The notes below the pieces were generated by a model. It was not told the DNA's origin, made no database searches, and saw nothing but the letters and a program-made list of their open reading frames with translations. 13,724 nt of DNA, from contig CAKSVM010000082.1 of assembly GCA_934503195.1 (NCBI GenBank), forward strand, positions 1 through 13,724, in the 5' to 3' direction. Origin of the DNA: an uncultured Eubacteriales bacterium. Lineage in GTDB: Bacteria; Bacillota; Clostridia; Oscillospirales; CAG-272. Each line of letters starts with the position of its first letter. The first letter of the stretch is position 1. Below are positions 12,512 to 13,724 of the stretch, piece after piece. The position numbers and the translations under genes were made by a program.

Positions 12512-13711
12512 ATGATTTGCAGACCCGAATATATAAAGGCGATCGAGCCGTTCATCGACAAGCCATTGGTGAAAATTCTTTCCGGCGTCCGACGCTGCGG
12601 AAAATCGACGATCCTTGAAATGCTGAAGGATGAGCTGATCGCACGCGGAATTCCTGAGGATCATATCATAACAAAGCGGTACACTGAAATGGATATTCCT
12701 GAGAACACGACCGCAAAGGAAATGTACGACGAGCTGATGACTATGCTCGACCAAAAGGGACACTGCTATCTCCTGCTCGATGAAATTCAGGAGATAACAG
12801 GCTGGGAAAAGGCAGTCAACAACCTCCTCGAAGCTGCTGACGCCGACATTTATGTGACCGGTTCAAACTCAAAACTCATGTCAAGCGAGATCTCAACCTA
12901 TCTTACAGGACGTTATGTATCGATTCCGGTCTACACTCTCTCGTTCAGGGAATATCTGGATTTCAAATCTGGCAGCAAACTATCCGAAAGAGAGCTTCTC
13001 GAGGAATATATCCGTTTCGGCGGTTTTCCGATAATCGCGCTTGCTGAATATGAAGCCGCTCCTGCGTATCAGATCGTCAACGGAATCTATCACACTGTGG
13101 TATCGCGTGACATCGTGAACCGGCATCGCATCAACCGTCAGGATCTTTTCGACCGTGTTGTGAAATATATAATCGAAAACATCGGCAGGACCTTTTCCGC
13201 AAGCTCGATCTCAAGCTTTCTGAAAAGTGAGCACCGGAAAATATCTGTCGAGAGCATCTACAACTACCTGCGCTGGCTGGAACAGGCATTTATAATTTAC
13301 CCCTGCGAAAGATACGATATTAAGGGCAAGAGTATACTCAAAACACAGGAGAAGTATTATCTCTCCGATATTTCCCTGAAATATTCGCTGATCGGCTATA
13401 ATCGGAAAATGCTTGACGGAGCTATGGAGAACATCGTATTTCTCGAGCTGAAACGCCGCGGATACGAGGTCTTCATCGGCAAGAACGGCGATAAGGAGAT
13501 CGACTTCATCGCTACCCGCAGAGACGAGAAATTATACGTTCAGGTGTGTGTTCAGCTGCCCGAAAATTCAGATCGCGAAATCGGAAATCTCATGGAGATA
13601 AAAGATCATTATCCGAAATATGTCGTTACCTTGAACGAAATGGACGCCGGTATCGAAAACGGCATACAGATCGTCCATCTGAAGGATTTTCTGCTCTCGG
13701 ATAGATGGTGA
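12512..13711 (+). CDS. AAA_14/DUF4143-family ATPase
   Basis: The 399-residue protein belongs to the archaeal/bacterial ATPase family with AAA_14 and DUF4143 domains. Walker A is GVRRCGKST at 25-33 and Walker B is YLLLDEIQE at 86-94, followed by a sensor-like VTGSNSKLMSSE and LTGRYVSIPVYTLSFREYL. The C-terminal DUF4143 part ends in a restriction-nuclease-like block, NIVFLELKRRGYEVFIGKNG then EIDFIATRRDEKLYVQV; the final catalytic lysine of a PD-(D/E)XK site is not evident. GAGGTGA overlaps the alternative GTG at 12503 and lies 5 nt before ATG 12512, so ATG 12512 is preferred. The length is full for the family. It is monocistronic with its own promoter. Function in this family is poorly known (toxin-antitoxin, DNA transaction or mobile-element links have been suggested); it looks unrelated to the GRE modules. 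Confidence 0.88.
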   Translation: MICRPEYIKAIEPFIDKPLVKILSGVRRCGKSTILEMLKDELIARGIPEDHIITKRYTEMDIPENTTAKEMYDELMTMLDQKGHCYLLLDEIQEITGWEKAVNNLLEAADADIYVTGSNSKLMSSEISTYLTGRYVSIPVYTLSFREYLDFKSGSKLSERELLEEYIRFGGFPIIALAEYEAAPAYQIVNGIYHTVVSRDIVNRHRINRQDLFDRVVKYIIENIGRTFSASSISSFLKSEHRKISVESIYNYLRWLEQAFIIYPCERYDIKGKSILKTQEKYYLSDISLKYSLIGYNRKMLDGAMENIVFLELKRRGYEVFIGKNGDKEIDFIATRRDEKLYVQVCVQLPENSDREIGNLMEIKDHYPKYVVTLNEMDAGIENGIQIVHLKDFLLSDRW

Positions 13712-13724
13712 AATCTGTACACCA

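Noticed and set aside
1..13724. CRISPR arrays, tRNA or rRNA genes
   Set aside because: No regularly spaced repeats, cloverleaf-like segments or rRNA-like stretches were seen on reading the window.

Overview
The window looks like chromosomal DNA of an anaerobic, low-to-mid GC Clostridia-type Firmicute, plausibly a gut or rumen Oscillospirales/Ruminococcaceae-like lineage. This rests on two glycyl radical enzymes (oxygen-sensitive), lipoprotein solute-binding proteins with Thr-rich linkers, AraC regulators, AGGAGG-type ribosome binding sites and consensus sigma-A promoters. The taxon is inferred from style and gene families only.

Left part (1-2266) is a graveyard of mobile and defence DNA. It holds the 3' end of an IS1182-like transposase with a strong terminator, a C-terminal scrap of a sigma-70-region-4-like protein on the minus strand, a possible broken small ORF, and a decayed DarTG-like module. 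In that module a macro-domain gene with a perfect promoter is split in two by what looks like loss of one AT unit in an (AT)5 tract, and it is followed by only the first ~27 codons of a DarT-like (DUF4433) toxin gene.

The centre (2267-12150) is the main interest: two side-by-side modules built from the same parts in different order. Module 1 is araC-type regulator (minus) | glycyl radical enzyme 1 -> lipoprotein SBP 1 (plus). Module 2 is araC-type regulator (minus) | lipoprotein SBP 2 -> short-chain dehydrogenase -> glycyl radical enzyme 2 (plus). Each regulator is transcribed divergently from its operon, and the intergenic regions carry readable sigma-A promoters and palindromes placed where AraC proteins would act. 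The enzymes keep the thiyl cysteine (GCVE in one, an unusual GCNEP in the other) and the C-terminal glycyl radical loop. No activating radical-SAM enzyme and no ABC permease lie in the window. The parsimonious reading is that each SBP captures a small, probably sugar-like solute, the regulator senses it or a derivative, the radical enzyme performs a dehydration or elimination-type cleavage, and in module 2 the dehydrogenase handles the carbonyl or alcohol product. The substrate is unknown.

The right part (12151-13724) has a strong rho-independent terminator closing module 2, then a monocistronic AAA_14/DUF4143-type ATPase with its own promoter. This is a common, poorly understood accessory gene of anaerobes.
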